The position numbers were made by a program, and so were the translations under genes. The notes beneath the pieces are model-generated. The model searched no databases, had not been told where the DNA came from, and saw nothing but the letters and a program-made list of their open reading frames with translations. Source: Candidatus Iainarchaeum sp. (GTDB lineage: Archaea; Iainarchaeota; Iainarchaeia; Iainarchaeales; JAAZKV01). From it: a DNA stretch of 12,354 bases. How positions within the stretch are numbered: the first letter of the stretch is position 1; every line of letters begins with the position of its first letter. The stretch lies in assembly GCA_028702895.1 (NCBI GenBank), contig JAQVNZ010000022.1, positions 1-12,354 of the forward strand, written 5' to 3'. Shown piece by piece: positions 11,122 through 12,354 of the stretch.

Positions 11122-11982
11122 ATGAATAAAACAATAAAAAAAATAGCTTTTTTTGACATAGACGGAGTTTTAACAAAAAATGATTTTTATGCACCCAACA
11201 CATCGCCCATTTTAACAAATGAATCAATTAAAATATTAAAAAAATTTGAAGAAAAAGGATTTAAACTGGTTTTTATTACTGCAAGGTCAGTGCGTGAATT
11301 AAGAATAAAAAATGGTTTTATTGATAAATTAAAAAAAGAAAATTTGTTTGAAAATGCATTAGTTTTTGGAGCACTTGGACTAGATCAAGCAAGTTACACA
11401 TATGAATTTAAAATAAAAAATGGGAAAATTATTTTTAAAAATGGTAACGCCGTTTTAACAAGAAAAGCAATTACTAAAAGAGAAACCTTTTCTAATTTAG
11501 ACCAATTTTTATTATACAAAATGCTTATTGGAAAAGAATTAAATCAACAATTAAAATATTATGGTATAAAAACAAAATCCGCGATTTTAGAAGAACTTGT
11601 TAGTGATGCCAGAATTTGTTTTGAACTTGAAAATAATTCACAAAAAGAAAGAACAAAAACAATAAAATTATTAGAAAAATTAGTTTTAGATCAAAGAAAT
11701 TATTTTAATATCACAAAAAAATTTGGCAGCCCAGTTGATTTAAGAGTTAGAGATATAACAACAGGAATATCCATAGAACCAGTAGAACTTGGAAAACATT
11801 TAGGTGTTTTAAGAGCATTAAATAAATTTGAGATAAAACCAACTCAAAGTATTATAGCATATGCTTTTGGAGATCGAGAAAGTGATGCACAAATGAAAAT
11901 AAGAAAAGATATTGAATTTATAAAAGTTAAAAATAACAAAGATTTTATTAAAGAATGCGAAAAAATATTTAAAAAATATTAA
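11122..11982 (+). CDS. HAD-superfamily phosphatase (probably Cof-type, subclass IIB)
   Basis: The 286-residue cytoplasmic protein has all four HAD motifs intact. They are D12 and D14 in AFFDIDGVLTKN, T53 in VFITARS, K225 in ELGKHLGV, and D251/D255 in AFGDRESDAQM. The large cap inserted between motifs II and III (about 80-200), and VFGALGLDQASYTYEF near its start, suggest the IIB (Cof-like) cap, whose members hydrolyse sugar phosphates and similar phosphomonoesters. The substrate cannot be predicted. Unlike the HAD-like protein at 7280-7951, this one should be catalytically active. The start at 11122 is leaderless, set by a TATA box about 25 bases upstream that it seems to share with the divergent tRNA-binding gene. 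It ends 11 bases from the convergent phosphatidyltransferase gene; its likely T-tract terminator (T6 at 12003-12008) lies inside that gene's 3' end. Confidence 0.88.
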   Translation: MNKTIKKIAFFDIDGVLTKNDFYAPNTSPILTNESIKILKKFEEKGFKLVFITARSVRELRIKNGFIDKLKKENLFENALVFGALGLDQASYTYEFKIKNGKIIFKNGNAVLTRKAITKRETFSNLDQFLLYKMLIGKELNQQLKYYGIKTKSAILEELVSDARICFELENNSQKERTKTIKLLEKLVLDQRNYFNITKKFGSPVDLRVRDITTGISIEPVELGKHLGVLRALNKFEIKPTQSIIAYAFGDRESDAQMKIRKDIEFIKVKNNKDFIKECEKIFKKY

Positions 11983-11993
11983 ACTAACAAAAA

Positions 11994-12354
11994 TCATCTT
12001 TCTTTTTTATTTTTAATATAAGGTAACAAAGAACCCTTTTTTTCAGCTTCACTAATAAGTTTTTTTGCATAAAACATTCTTTGAATTGTTCCAATAAAAG
12101 AAATCACTGCAATTAAATATAAAAAATATTCAATAACATAAAAACCTATGCTAGCCAAAAACAATGCAATTAAAACAAGTAATAATTTATCACCATGTTC
12201 ACCAATTGCCGGCCAATCCCTATTATCAGTAATTATTATTAGAGCCACTCTGGGTTTAGCATAACTAGAAAGCATTGAAAACCCTAACGCTAAAACTGAA
12301 GCAATTTGTAAACCAGGAATAAAAACAAAAGACCCTAACATCACAAAATCAACC
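11994..12354 (-). CDS. CDP-alcohol phosphatidyltransferase family protein, C-terminal part (cut by window edge)
   Basis: The frame is open to the right edge, so about 119 C-terminal residues are visible and the N-terminus is missing. The segment VDFVMLGSF, then SSYAKPRV, then AIGEHGDKLLLVLIALFL resembles the region just after the catalytic DGxxAR...GxxxDxxxD motif in archaetidylinositol-phosphate synthase and related enzymes. That motif, which would settle the call, lies outside the window. Two or three membrane helices follow (IPGLQIASVLALGFSML; LLLVLIALFLASIGFYVI; FLYLIAVISFIGTIQ), and the tail is basic (KNKKER). Family members join a CDP-activated lipid to a polar alcohol such as inositol phosphate, serine or glycerol phosphate at the membrane. 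Codons consistent with the frame continue upstream of 12344, so the GTG there is not taken as a start. Confidence 0.78.
   Translation of the reverse strand, partial: VDFVMLGSFVFIPGLQIASVLALGFSMLSSYAKPRVALIIITDNRDWPAIGEHGDKLLLVLIALFLASIGFYVIEYFLYLIAVISFIGTIQRMFYAKKLISEAEKKGSLLPYIKNKKER

Noticed and set aside
12342..12344. GTG as start of the right-edge membrane protein
   Set aside because: The frame stays open to the window edge and the family's catalytic motif should lie further upstream, so the gene is treated as truncated.
1..12354. tRNA or rRNA genes, insertion sequences, attachment sites
   Set aside because: No GC-rich folded patch, transposase, integrase or flanking repeats were seen in any spacer.

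Overview
The window looks like a piece of an A+T-rich archaeal genome (about three quarters A+T by eye), most plausibly from a small-genome DPANN lineage such as Pacearchaeota or Woesearchaeota. The archaeal signs are an archaeal-type Pus10 pseudouridine synthase, NucS/EndoMS, a TraB-family membrane protein, a CDP-alcohol phosphatidyltransferase resembling archaetidyl-lipid synthases, TATA boxes of the form TTTAAA at fixed distances from start codons, and GGTGAT Shine-Dalgarno sites matching the archaeal 16S rRNA 3' end. The lineage is inference. I saw no tRNA, rRNA, CRISPR, insertion sequence or integrase.

Layout. Positions 1-37 (-) hold the first codons of an unrecognised gene. Next comes a 55-codon (+) protein at 127-294, then a three-gene (+) run: NIF3-like metal protein (426-1376), M24 metallopeptidase (1381-2352) and NucS (2368-3114). 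It faces a (-) block with pus10 (3236-4282), a small four-helix membrane protein (4340-4726) and enolase (4879-6171). A leaderless (-) operon follows, made of a HAD-like gene (7280-7951) overlapping a DapA-like gene (6415-7290). Then come a 50-codon (+) membrane microprotein (8032-8184), a (-) secreted/anchored coiled-coil protein (8281-9303), a TraB-family (+) gene (9493-10656), a (-) stand-alone tRNA-binding domain (10737-11060), a (+) HAD phosphatase (11122-11982), and the (-) C-terminal end of a CDP-alcohol phosphatidyltransferase that runs off the right edge. The longest gene-free stretch is about 243 bases (6172-6414).

Most of the content is housekeeping: glycolysis (eno), tRNA modification (pus10), mismatch repair (nucS), peptide turnover (M24) and lipid head-group synthesis. 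The most unusual item is the HAD-like/DapA-like pair. Both proteins keep their fold signatures but have lost the residues that define catalysis: Asn-x-Glu instead of Asp-x-Asp in the first, and Phe instead of the Schiff-base Lys in the second. They look like two adjacent pseudoenzymes, or enzymes with a changed chemistry.

A second theme is regulatory. Leaderless genes have the TATA centre 25-28 bases from the start codon, while genes with a Shine-Dalgarno site have it 35-44 bases away. This rule fixes several start codons, exposes one TATA box shared by two divergent genes (11091-11100), and shows one terminator T-tract doubling as the probable promoter of pus10 (4304-4311).
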